A DNA stretch of 64,000 nt, from contig WHVA01000035.1 in assembly GCA_015179125.1 (NCBI GenBank), forward strand, positions 62,001 through 126,000, read 5' to 3'. The DNA is from Gautieria morchelliformis (taxonomy: Eukaryota; Basidiomycota; Agaricomycetes; Gomphales; Gomphaceae). Below are positions 1 through 9,868 of the stretch, in pieces; positions within the stretch are counted from its first letter, which is position 1; each line of letters opens with the position of its first letter. Under the pieces are notes generated by a model. It was given only the letters and a program-made list of their open reading frames with translations. It searched no databases and was not told the DNA's origin. Position numbers and translations under genes: made by a program.

Positions 1-1115
1 CAGTCCTGAACCGAAGGCATCAAAAGTGCCTTTGTTGGCTGCTCGGATAGTCCTCGGCTGTGAGAATTGACAGTAGTTCCTCAATAAATTTTTGTGAGGA
101 GTCATATGCGATGTCGTTCCGGTGTCGAGTATAACTATAACTCCTGAGGATGTGCTCAAATTGAAATTAGAGCACTCCTCAAAATTGGTGAAGGCAAGAT
201 GCCCATCACCACTTTCCTCAGAAGAGGACTCTTCTTCGGCAACATTCGCTTTTGCTTTACCCTTCTTCTTCTTCTTGGCTTTGGCTTTTTTCTTCTGACG
301 TGGTCCTTGACCTTCTTTACCACCTCCTTTAGCCCAGCAATTTTCGATAGAATGTCCAGGCTTTTTGCAGTTTGTGCATACATGCGCCTTCTGCCCCTTC
401 TGGTCCTTCTTAGTAGATGAACCAATAAACACCTGCTCTTCTTGCGGGAGTGTTTTCTTCCTGTCATACTGAGCCTTTAGTACCCTAATAATATTATCAG
501 GGACCAATGGCATCCCGCATTCTTCAAGCGAAGTGGTAAGGGCGTTCATGACTGCCTCATAGGATGGTGGAAGTGATGCAAGGATGATGTCCATGAATTC
601 TTCTTCGGAAACTCTGGCTCCCATCTCATTAAGACGAGCATATAGGTCTTGGGCCTTGTCCAAATGATCTCTCAAGTCTCCATCCTCAGGACATCTCATA
701 CTACGGAGTTGTCGCTGCAGGCTGGTGAGGACCATCTTGGGCTTTTTGGTCATCTCATTGACCAATGCATCCCAAGTCTCTTTTGCTGTCTTCTGCTTCT
801 GTAGCATCAGGGCTAATGACTCTGACACTGAGACGATGATTTGGGTCTTGGCTTGTCCTTCTCTAGCAAGGTATCTCTCCAGCTTCTCCTCAGCCTTATC
901 CATCTGAGTTTCCTCAGCTTCTGTAAGAATATGGCCTGGGGGCATAACTGGAGGATCAGGAGGTCGAGTGACTCTCCCTTCTACATGCTTGAGTAGATTT
1001 TTGGACTCAAAATAGCTGATGAGAGTGGCTCGCCACAATGGCCAATTACTACCATCAGTAGCAAGCTTCTCAACACCCAATAGCTTCTCAGAAGTGTCTC
1101 CGGGGCCCATAACCC
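1..1115 (-). mobile_element. Ty1/Copia element, gag region (5' part, remnant)
   Basis: Minus-strand Copia Gag remnant that runs off the left edge of the window, so its pol lies outside. The sense strand shows a UBN2/retrotran_gag-type region beginning near 1,103 and a CCHC zinc knuckle (C-x2-C-x4-H-x4-C) around 330-385, followed by a very lysine-rich tract. A sequence reading GGTTATGGGCCCCG, probably the primer-binding site, lies between the LTR and the gag start. The element is broken in the part visible. It lies beside a second Copia gag (about 1,605-2,824), and its LTR sits next to the point where that element stops. Family from motifs: high confidence. Subfamily unknown. Confidence 0.8.
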
Positions 1116-1353
1116 TGTAGAGGACAGGAATTATAGGCAGTAGGTATGGACTTGTTGCTCAAAAGAATAGACTAGAAATTAATTCACTCTCTCAGTGAAT
1201 TTAGTTGTCACTATAAATATATTATACACTACCTAGAAATTAATTCACTACAGAGGATTTCTAGGTCAATAAATCGAAAGAATGCTAGACTAATTTACTT
1301 GCCTCTCTCAGTGAATTTAGTTGTCACTGAGAGAGGGGGAAACTGTTTCACTG
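1116..1353 (-). repeat. 5' LTR of the left-edge Copia (end approximate)
   Basis: AT-rich stretch directly upstream, in the minus sense, of the Copia gag. It has a 17-bp motif repeated at 1,172 and 1,233, with TATA-like sequence (tataaatatattatac) between. A second motif is repeated at about 1,188 and 1,303, and its distal copy runs into its own inverse complement (ctctctcagtga ... tcactgagagag, 1,303-1,335) to form a hairpin. The inner end (1,116) is set by the TG/CA terminus next to the primer-binding site. The outer end near 1,353 is a guess from a CA terminus, and no target duplication was confirmed. Confidence 0.55.
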
Positions 1354-1604
1354 CGCATGTACTACTACCCGGCCCTTTAGCGCCAAAGAGCTCGCGCGTC
1401 GAAGTCATTTCAGACTCCGCTGGTGCAGCCGCTTGTGAAAGTAGGAATAACAAAATGAAATAGAGAGACAGGGAGTGAGTGGAAAATTTCGAAAATAACC
1501 AGAGAAATGGATGCATGATACAAGAATAACATGAGAAGAAATTGAGAAAGCACACAACAAATTGGATATATTATGCTTGATTTTTGGTGCAGGAGCATCA
1601 ATGC
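1354..1604. other. Unassigned stretch between two Copia remnants
   Basis: About 250 bp between the presumed LTR of the left-edge Copia and the point where the second Copia loses similarity to its GAG-pre-integrase domain. Short open frames exist on the minus strand, but I recognise no domain or repeat. It may be a degraded part of the second Copia or filler from the insertion. Confidence 0.3.
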
Positions 1605-3037
1605 ACCCAACATGAGTTTCCGGGCGGCCTGTGGGGAGATGTGCCCCATGCGGCGGTGTAGCTTGTCCACCGTAAGTGACTTATGCGCGATGTTCGCAAC
1701 TGCTGCTGTAGCCTTATGCTCTACTTTGTAGAGCCCGTTCGAGAGCGGGACCTGCCCAAGCAGCGTCCCCTTTGCGTCTCGTATTAAACATTTACGGTCC
1801 TTCAAGAGGACCGATTAACCGGCTGCATCACAGCGCGTCATGGAGATTAGGGCGAACGTGAGGTCAGGGGAGTATAACACGTCTCTCAAGGTGATGTGCG
1901 TTGTTGTCTTGCCGTTGGGGATGCCAACCCTCATATTTCCTATTCCTGTAGCTTGGAAGACCGTCTTATCCGCAGTGTGATTTCTTTGAAGGTAATGAAG
2001 CGATGTTTATTTGGTGACATGTGACCTGATGCACCTGAGTCGTAGACATCAATTTCCGGACCAGTCAATGGACTCGTTTCCAGTGCAAGTGTGGTCCCAG
2101 CAAAGGTAGTTGTGAATGCGAAATCCTCACTTTGAGTTGCTGCATTTGCTGACCCACCTCCCTTCTTTTCTTCCTTTTTCTTGGCCTTTGAATGGCAGTC
2201 CGCCTTCAGATGACCCTTCTTGCCGCATTTCCAGCATTCCATGTCGATCTTCGTGGTGCTGGAGGTGCTTGCGTGCATTTGGGGCTTTCCACGACCTTTG
2301 GCTGCCGCGAGAGCGTTCTCGCTCACCTTGAGCTGGCGCTCCTCAATGGTAAGTCTCTCTAACTCGTCGATGAGCATGCTGACTATTTGATCCGGTTCTA
2401 GCTTTGCTTTGGCGTGCACGGCAGACATTGTGATGGTGTTGATGAGCGAGTGATACGATTTGGGGAGTGAGCCGAGGATGACGGTGACTTGGTCGTCATT
2501 GGTGAGTGCGGCATTCATTCCAGATAGCTGCTCTTGCATCCTCATGAGACCTTCCAGGTGTGTACGGACATTCGATTCGTCCTCGCATTTCATCTCGTAC
2601 ATCCGTTGTCTCATGTCGATCTTTACCGTAAGTGCTTTACTTTCGTGTTTCGCAAATACCGCTTCCCACACCTCCTTTGCCGTCGTCAGGTTCCGCACTT
2701 CAATGAGTATGCTGTCCGGGACCATGGTGAAGATCTGGGCCATGATCGTGGCCTCACGTTGGTTGTAGTCGTCCCAACGCTTCTCTAGATCGTCCAGCTC
2801 TTCCTCCTGTTCGTCCGTTAGCATGTGGCCAGTAGGGTAAGTGGGAATCGGGGGGGGGGGGGGGGGGGGATGTGGGCAGTTCCCTCCAGGTGTTGTTTTG
2901 CACCATGAGTCGACACTAATGTGGCTAACGTTTGACTTTTCCAGGTAACCCAGTTCGTGCCATCTCGGGCAAGCTTGGGTACAACAAAGGACTTTGAGAT
3001 AGAGGAAGACGTGGTGGGCTCTGCGGGGCCCTTAACC
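1605..3037 (-). mobile_element. Second Ty1/Copia remnant: gag, zinc knuckle, protease and GAG-pre-integrase
   Basis: Minus-strand Copia fragment. The main open frame (1,940-2,824) carries a UBN2-type Gag, a CCHC knuckle (CWKCGKKGHLKADC) and the start of an aspartic protease (DSGASGHM). A further piece (about 1,610-1,805) has a GAG-pre-integrase signature (LHRRMGHIS). Integrase, reverse transcriptase and RNase H are absent: the sequence stops near 1,605, beside the LTR of another Copia. The likely primer-binding site, GGTTAAGGGCCCCG, abuts the LTR at 3,038. Broken and incomplete; it is a different family from the other Copias here, judged by its Gag sequence. Confidence 0.8.
2850..2869. repeat. 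G20 homopolymer
   Basis: An uninterrupted run of about 20 G, just upstream of the second Copia Gag frame. The exact length may be affected by sequencing or assembly. Confidence 0.8.
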
Positions 3038-3249
3038 TGTCAATTGGTTATGCACAGTAGACTAACAAGGACGGGCTCAGTGAACAGTAGCTTCACTGAT
3101 ATGTATAGCTACCTAACAAGGACAGGTTATACATTACGACGATGAGCAACATGTGTATAACTATGAGAAACAATATGTACCTCAGTGAACAGTAGCTTCA
3201 CTGAGGTACGACTGATCGTGCGTCTAAACTATATACTAGCTTCAGTCAT
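3038..3249 (-). repeat. 5' LTR of the second Copia (outer end approximate)
   Basis: Begins at the TG/CA terminus next to the primer-binding-like sequence. The motif taacaaggac occurs at about 3,063 and 3,113. A longer motif, cagtgaacagtagcttcact, occurs at about 3,079 and 3,183, and each copy is itself partly palindromic. A TATA-like stretch (tatgtatagc) lies between them. This is the same general layout as the other Copia LTRs in the window. The outer end near 3,249 is inferred from a CA dinucleotide only. Confidence 0.5.
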
Positions 3250-3779
3250 GCAGGACCAAAGCTATGAGTATCCTCCCTACGTTGGTGCTGGGCACGGCCC
3301 TGCTGCGTTCCACGCTTACCAACGGTGTGGTATCCCAATATAAATAATGCAGGGTAGCTGAGTTATATACTCTTGAAGTGCAGACTAAGAAAATTTTTCC
3401 AAATACTTTATTTTGTGTTTTGGAACTGTTCAGGACACATTTTGTATTTTCCAACCGCAACATTTGGTGCATCACGTGACATAATTTGTCAGCGTTCTCA
3501 ACGCTTGGACGTTGGCGCTCAGTGACGGATGACCATTCCGGGAGGTCACGTGCCACATGACAAAGCGAATTGGTCAAACATGGGCAGAGTCCCTTGCCCA
3601 GTAACATATTAGCAAGTCAATCACAAGCATAGTAGTTAGATACAAAATTTACACACCTCTATATCAAAATTGAATTTTCTGGCACACTTTTTGAAAAATT
3701 GAGTTCCAAGTCTTTCGATTTGGCGCATCACGTGATCTAAGCGCTCGTTTACGTAAAGGTCGCTGGTTCCTGGTGTCCG
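3250..3779. other. No gene seen; repeated CACGTG contexts
   Basis: About 530 bp between the Copia LTR and the chitin synthase pseudogene. I see no supported coding region. Several CACGTG (E-box-like) hexamers occur, two of them in a similar context (tttggtgcatcacgtgac near 3,459 and tttggcgcatcacgtgat near 3,719), which suggests an old short duplication. Chitin synthase similarity is first recognisable at about 3,780. Confidence 0.4.
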
Positions 3780-5787
3780 CTTTCGACCGTAGAGCCTGAT
3801 TCTCTGAACCGTGTTGTGACATGTTGCGCCGACGACTCACGTGTCATCGGTATCTGTGGCGAAACAAACATGCTGGACAATGAACAGATGTCACGGTAGA
3901 CGATGATTCAGGTACGTCTAAATTTTCATTGCGGGTCAGTGTACTTCAGTGTCCGCTTACGCAATAACTGTCAGGTCTACGAGTACTATATTTCGCATCA
4001 CCTTGCAAAGGCATTCGAGAGCTTGTTTTGCTCTGTTACCTGTCTCCCCGGTTGCTTCAGTCTGTATCGGATTCGGACAGCCGACAAGGGACGACCCATC
4101 ATCATTTCGAGCCGCATCATCGACGAATACTCGGAGCCCAACGTCGACACCCTCCACAAGAAGAATCTGTTGTCGCTTGGGGAAGATCGTTTTCTGACGA
4201 CGCACATGATGAGACACTTCCCAACGTACAGGATGAAGTTCAGTCCTGATGCCGTCGCACATACGATTGCTCCTGATCGATGAAGCATCCTTCTGTCTCA
4301 GCGACGGCGATGAATAAACTCGACAGTGCATAATCTTTGCGAGCTGGTATTTCTACCTGAATTTTGCGGTTTCTGTTGTTTCTCCATGCGATTTATCGTT
4401 TTCATCGATCTGTTGGGAACGATCGTGAGTCTTATTCCTTATTTATAGGATTTTCATGCATCTGAAGTTTCCGTCTAAGATCCTGCCTGCAACCACTGTT
4501 TACCCTGAGGCACACAATGGAATTCCTGAACTAATTGCGTTATTAGTTGGTATACCTCATTATCATAGTAGCCACAGGCCAGGCACCCATCCCAATCATT
4601 TCATTGATTCTGATTGGCGCCGTGTACGGTCTTCAGGTATGACATATGCCATATATCCAGCCACGCCTATTCACCCTACTCTGCAGGCGTTAATCTTCAT
4701 TCTGAAGAGAGAGTTCATGTTGGTGGGCTGGATGGTAATTTATCTCTTGTCGTATGTATGATCTCTCGTATCCTTTTGAAAACTTACCGTACTGATCATT
4801 CACGTGTCACAGTTACCCGATCTATAGCTTCTTCCTCCCAGTTTATTCCTTCTGGTCCATGGATGACTTCAGTTGGGGTAATACTCGTTTGGTCATCGGC
4901 GAAGGCAATAGCAAGAAGGTTATGATTGCTGACGACGAGAAATTCAATGACTCGATGATTCCTCTTAAGAAGTTCAGCGAGTATAAAGCTGAAGCCTGGG
5001 AGACTGGCTCTGTTTGATCTGGCCATACCGGTTTCAGTCAGCCTAGTGACCAGCGGTCGATGCATACCTGCCTCGTTCTGAATCTCCGCGAAGTTACGCC
5101 CAGGCCTCTCAGTCTGGGGATTTCTACCACAATACCAACGTGACGTTCAACAACTCGTCTAATCCGAACATGCGGCTTGGGCCAAATCAGCCGAGCAACG
5201 TCTCTATGTCTCAATACGGAGGCGCACCTCCAGCACTCCCTCAGCAGCAGTGTGGCACGCCACAGATGCCTTTTCTACCGATGGGCGCCGGGCCAGGTTC
5301 AGTTCATGGGTCAGAGTACGGTGGGGTTCCTCAAGTGGGCTTCCCGAACACCGCCAGCATGTATGGAATGGGCATGGCAATGGATCCAAGAAACACTGTC
5401 ATGTCGAATCTCAACATGTTTGGTGGAGGCGGGTCGGGTAGTTTCAGTGGGGCACCGCCATCTGCGATGCCCAATATGAACATGGGCCAGCAGCAGATGT
5501 CCACGTTCTCGATGGCGACATCTTTCAGTCCCTTTGTGAGCCCTAGTCAAAGCACAGACCCTACGGATGAGGAGCTATTGGGTGTTCTGAGGCACTACCT
5601 CAGCACGCAAGATCTGATGACTGTAACAAAGAAGTAAGTAGTTGGTTCCCCCAGATCGTACTCTGGCTGAACCATGTGCCACAGAACCGCTCGCGAGGCC
5701 GTGATGGCCCGTTTCCCCAATGCGGACTTGACATCCCGCAAGGACTTCCTGAATCAATCCATAGATAGCATCTTGTCTGAAAGTTAG
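3780..5787 (+). pseudogene. Chitin synthase (class V/VII-like) pseudogene, C-terminal part with DEK_C domain
   Basis: Remnant of the C-terminal half of a family-2 glycosyltransferase chitin synthase. Recognisable blocks in order: [30 protein letters not shown], the QxxRW region, membrane segments, and a terminal DEK_C domain (LRHYLSTQDLMTV ... ARFPNADL) ending at TAG 5,785-5,787. Introns can be placed at 3,912-3,974, 4,425-4,479, 4,498-4,546, 4,637-4,686, 4,752-4,812 and 5,634-5,684, all GT-AG, so it derives from a genomic copy and not from a retrocopy. It is broken: the N-terminal myosin-like, cytochrome b5-like and upstream catalytic parts are missing. Stop codons sit at 3,897 (TAG) and at 4,281, 4,311 and 5,015 (TGA), each where the family usually has Trp; the one at 4,311 removes the W of QRRRW. 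A frame change lies near 5,066-5,071. I see no way for this copy to give active enzyme. Confidence 0.85.
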
Positions 5788-6504
5788 ATCGAACACTCTT
5801 TGTCGCGCTGTCCCTCCAGACGTCTAACTCTCTTTATCTTTCCTGCGGACTATTCGGCTTTTCGTAACATCCCACATCGCACCTCTCTTTTGCATGTCAC
5901 GGACCAAGGATTCTCTTTGCCTGACCAGTGTAATCCATTCATCATATTCATACCATATGGACAGCTACTTTCTTAACGTCGCTGAGGAGTCTCAGTTGAC
6001 CGATACTACTATCAATAGAATGAGCTGTTAAATAACTTATATACAGGTACAGTAGTACCATCTTTCGCGTCCTATGCACCCTGGAATTTTATTCTGAGGA
6101 GGGCGCTTCTTATGTCATGCTATCCCTAGGGTATCGTGGCAACGTCATATGGGTATCTGCCCCTAGGAAGGTCCTGCCTCTCTGTGCTGTGAGCGATCCG
6201 TGTGGCACATACACCTTTGGGTCACGTTCAATGGCCCAAGACAGGGTCGACGCATAAGCTAAGCCACCTTTTGAGTTACTTTATAATAACACAATCACCC
6301 GAGCTCATCTCTTCACAGCAACACGGCGGGCAATCCCGAATGGACACTGCCGGCTGTGCCACGAGCAACATCGGAAGCCAGATACACAGGTTACTAATCT
6401 CGGCCAAGACCGGACAAATTTACACGGGTAGACCATCTTGTCTATAAAGTCCCCATCATCGTATCGATGGTCGATGGCAACCCAGACCTGCACGCTCATC
6501 TACA
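5788..6504. other. Intergenic, no gene seen
   Basis: About 700 bp between the end of the chitin synthase pseudogene and the stop of the minus-strand hypothetical gene. Short frames occur on both strands, but none shows a domain, a splice pattern or a composition that I could defend as coding. Confidence 0.4.
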
Positions 6505-7975
6505 TCAGATGGCATGGAGAATCCTCCACACCGCTCCCTCATACATACTTCGAAACACCTCCTGGTCATATCGGACCAGCTCTGCCATCAGCTCATGAGC
6601 CACCTGCTTTGCTACTTCATAGCTCGGAGGTGGTATGCCTGGCCCGGCGCTGCAGGTTGTTAGGTGGTCAGCAAGGCCCTCCGGCCTATAGTAGGAGGCT
6701 CGCTTCCGGCATGGGGAGTGTGGGCAGGGTGTCCTGAATCTGCTGGCAACCAGCATTCTAGCCTCGGTGTTGATGATGGTCGCATGGGACATCTCCATCT
6801 CTCCTCCCTCTATCCTTACTATCTCCCGCATCGCATGCGAGAGCCAATGCCTTGCGGTTTCCTCCAGTGCGCTGAGTGACGCCGCAGAGCACTCCTTCCC
6901 GAGAAATATAATTGCACTGGGTGCCAGCATTGGCAATCAGGTTGATAGTGCTGAGCAGCCGGTCAGGCCGAACGCGACGGCATGGTGGCTCGAGCACACG
7001 GTGGTTTGCCGTGCCGGATGGCGTCTGGGGCTATCATCGGACTGCGCCAGGCAGCAGTCCCGGCGGGGGAAATATACGTGGTATTCCACACATTTCCACC
7101 CTCGTGATCTTCGTTGTTTAGGTCGTAGTTGGAGGTTGATCTGCCAGGGCCGTCAATGTAGTCAATTTTAAACTCACTCTCCATGACTGCCACCATGTAA
7201 TCACTGGTATGCCTCCTCATCTACGATGTGCGCAGGTCCTTGGTCCGTCTGATACGGCCGACTATAGGCTGTTCCGGCCTCGTTGCTACCAGGCAGATGT
7301 GCCGCTAGCCGAGGTATGTCAGCCTTTATCTCTCTGAGTACAGCGACAAGACTACGTACAGTTGATTGCAAAAGGCATATATGTGTGCACCGGAACATTG
7401 GGCTCAGTCATCAACTCGTCATATGGGTGAATGGCTCCTCCGGCAGACATGGCTGTTTCGACCGCACCGTAATTGAGGGGGTCGCAGTATAACTGCCCTC
7501 CAACAAGATGCGTCTGACACGCATGACTGGAAATAGGCACGTTCTGTTGGGTAGGCTGCTGACAGATGTAAACGACGCGTACCATTGTTGCTCTGTGGGT
7601 AGCAACTGGGTGCCCCGGGCCAACACCGTGGGGGAAGGTTGCGCCCCGCTACGTGACCCTTGCTCAAAGGCATCCTCGAATGGCCAGGGCGGTGCATCTA
7701 GGTTGCCTGTCGGTAACAACAGGTGTCCTGAAACGTGGGATGCCCCGTAGTAATCGGGTGCGGTGTTGTCCACGGCACTGGTGCTTGCTTCCTGCAAGGG
7801 AAACAGCCCAAGATCATCCATTTCCCCCGGGAAGGGCAAGTAGTATGCGTAGGATGGGTCGCTGTACACAGACCAGCCGGACTAGTTAGTATCTGTAGAA
7901 AGTAACTTGACATAAAGGAAAATACATATACTTCTCCACAAAGGGCTGACCACACTCTTGGTGGAAAGCAGACAT
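6505..7975 (-). CDS. Hypothetical protein with a C-terminal C2H2-like motif (multi-exon model)
   Basis: I do not recognise this gene. The minus strand shows long coherent stretches: an acidic, Pro-rich N-terminal part (7,411-7,861), a middle part (about 7,200-7,585) and a C-terminal part (6,505-6,936). The last contains CPHSPC followed by an HLTTC, spaced like a C2H2-type zinc finger (C-x4-C, then H-x3-C). The likely first exon is 7,932-7,975 (MSAFHQECGQPFVE), spliced across 7,862-7,931 to exon 2 starting at 7,861. The stop is TGA at 6,505-6,507. The remaining intron borders are unresolved, and the frame changes near 7,560 and 7,380 need either further introns or damage. RNA-seq would decide whether it is a gene or a decaying copy. 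It may be a lineage-specific polypore family, which is an inference. Confidence 0.45.
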
Positions 7976-8538
7976 GGTTGGTAAAAGGTAGTAACTTCGT
8001 CGCTCTTATAGTTATATATTATCGCAAATGCATTGGTTACATGTGATGCTGTCAACCTTATCAATTCCTTGTTCGATTGTTCGATTGGACTTAAGCGGGC
8101 TGATTGACGCGCGACGGCGCTAAAGGTTTTAGACCCGATTAGCCTTAAGCTCATGAGCCATGTACCAGCATATATATTTAGGGGATAAGGACGACTAGAT
8201 GTACGGCCGCGGTTGCTCCAGAGAGAAAGCAGAGATGCTTGCTAAGCTATTGCACAATACGCGGAGAAATCTCGGCAAAAGGTGTCAGATTTCGAATTCT
8301 CACATCCCAGTGCCTTGGCCCTTGATTCAGTTGCGGGTAAGTACAGTCGCGGACAACCAAAATCCACCAACTTGGTAGCCAGTGACTGAGAGATTTGGGG
8401 GCTAATATGACTTCAGATTTGGACTTGGAAGGCAAAATACGTCGAAAAACACTCCTTTGGCATTTTTCCCACCAGCTTTTTGGCTGGCCAAATTTTAGAC
8501 CAAAAAAAATTTTTTTTAACATATAAAGGGTCATTTAT
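7976..8538. other. Intergenic or transposon flank
   Basis: No supported gene. A minus-strand frame at 8,247-8,534 lies directly downstream of the transposase fragment. It may be the untranslated tail and terminal region of that DNA transposon, but I could not find a matching inverted repeat because the other end is absent. Confidence 0.35.
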
Positions 8539-8756
8539 TCAGTGTCTGAGTATAATTGCATTGAGATGCGTCATAGCACTGCATGAGACTGTACGATGGC
8601 CCTTTTGCTTTCTAACAGCCCATGCTGATGCCTGCCCTGTCAGGCCAATTCGGTAAGCACTCATGAGCTGCCAGGCTCTGTTGATAAAATGTCGGGTGAC
8701 ATCCACTGGGAAAGCATTGAGAGCAGCAAACACTGCTTTTTTTGGCATCATTGAGG
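8539..8756 (-). pseudogene. Tc1/mariner-type (DDE superfamily) transposase, C-terminal fragment
   Basis: The minus-strand translation (DAKKAVFAALNAFP, VTRHFINRAWQLM, YRIGLTG, AWAVRKQKGHRTVS) resembles the extreme C-terminus of DDE transposases common in basidiomycete genomes, located after the last catalytic acid. The catalytic domain is missing: the fragment ends exactly where a Copia LTR begins, so the Copia probably landed inside it. A seven-A run near 8,736-8,742 (sense strand) puts the first few residues out of frame with the rest, as expected for a decaying copy. Family assignment is from memory of the motif and was not searched. Confidence 0.5.
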
Positions 8757-8977
8757 TGGAACAAATGAGTAATAATAAAGTTGTTATTCTACAATCTACT
8801 TGAGATCATCTGCCTTTATATACTAAATACAATGACCATTGTATTATTAATATCTTTGAGCTGCTGTGCCGATGCGATGCCGGCGCACCAGCAACCCGGA
8901 GTCGAGAACGTTCTCAAACTTCCGGCTAAGTGCGTGCCGGCTCTGCCTCGGCCGTATCATCGTCCCGATTACTAACA
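8757..8977 (-). repeat. 3' LTR of the 8.8-11.3 kb Copia
   Basis: In the sense strand it begins TGTTAGTAATCGGG directly after a polypurine tract (gagggggag) and holds a TATA-like tatataaagg. It ends near 8,757, where the transposase fragment begins. The partner LTR is not in the window, so no age can be given. Confidence 0.65.
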
Positions 8978-9412
8978 CTCCCCCTCAGCGAGAAGTCCCT
9001 TCTGCAGAACCCTAATAAATGTCTATGTTGGTGTAAATCCAGTCCCTTCGTAAATACGTCTGCTATGTTTTCCTTTGTCGGTACATACGTAAGTGTTGCC
9101 TCGTGAGAGGCCACTTTCTCACAGATGAAGTGATACGCGACATTGATATGTTTGGTATGCACATGGTACGTTGCGTCATCTATAGTTGAATTGCGATAGG
9201 CGCCTTTGACATCCATCATTTCGATTTCCCAATTGAGTGTGTTTGCGATGGCTAATAAAACACACATTGAATTGAACTTGACCACAGGTGAAGTTATTTC
9301 GTAGTAATCCATCCCTGGCCACTGTGTGAATCCTTGAGCCACAACCCTCACTTTAGCTTTATTGAATTGTCCATCCGGTTGCGTTTGGACAGCATATATG
9401 TCAGGGGAACAC

Positions 9413-9868
9413 CAATCACACACTGCGCATTATCGCATGATTTATCGCATGCATTATCGCAGTGTGCATTCTCACATGCTTTATCGCACGCATTATCGCA
9501 GGCGAACTGGCTCGGGGGATACAAAGTAAGATAGAGAACTATATACAGGACACAGACATACCTGGCGAAGGGGGATCCAAAGAGAAAACTCTAAGGAACC
9601 CCTTCGCCACCTAACTACGACTATAAGCAAACTCGGGCATGCTAGCCTGATCACCGAATGCCTGAGTTACATAAGCAATCACGCCAGTGATAACAGGGCT
9701 GGACGGATAAGGAAGGAATGATGTCAGAAGGAGCCGGAACAGGAAGGGAAATAAACGGAACACAAGACAGAAGGATGCCAAAGGCTAGGAGAAGCTCAGG
9801 GTCCACCAACAACACGCTGCGATGATGCAGTGTGTGATAATGCACAGTGCGATAAAGCATGCAAAATT
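9413..9868. mobile_element. Inverted-repeat insertion with subterminal repeats and an LTR-like core
   Basis: Within the Copia pol, the left side (about 9,417-9,503) is a run of variants of GCATTATCGCA / GCATGCTTTATCGCAC. The right side (about 9,830-9,868) carries the same words in inverse complement (tgataatgcacagtgcgataaagcatgc). Between them is a roughly 300-bp AT-rich core. It has a ggggga-ta/tc-caaag motif at about 9,513 and 9,576 with tatatac between, then the inverse ccccttcgcca near 9,600, and it ends in ccaaca. The outer repeats suggest a MITE-like element, while the core matches the LTR layout seen elsewhere here, so this may be a solo LTR inside a MITE. No target duplication was identified. 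Confidence 0.4.

Noticed and set aside
3897-5017. Nuclear code in which TGA encodes tryptophan, suggested by three TGA at Trp positions
   Set aside because: A TAG at a fourth Trp, a frame change and the missing N-terminal half show decay; the intact genes nearby use TGG for Trp and TGA as a stop (for example RPN13).
9417-9503. CRISPR-like or satellite array of short words
   Set aside because: Units are degenerate and contiguous without spacers, and the same words recur inverted at 9,830-9,868, which fits an element end better.
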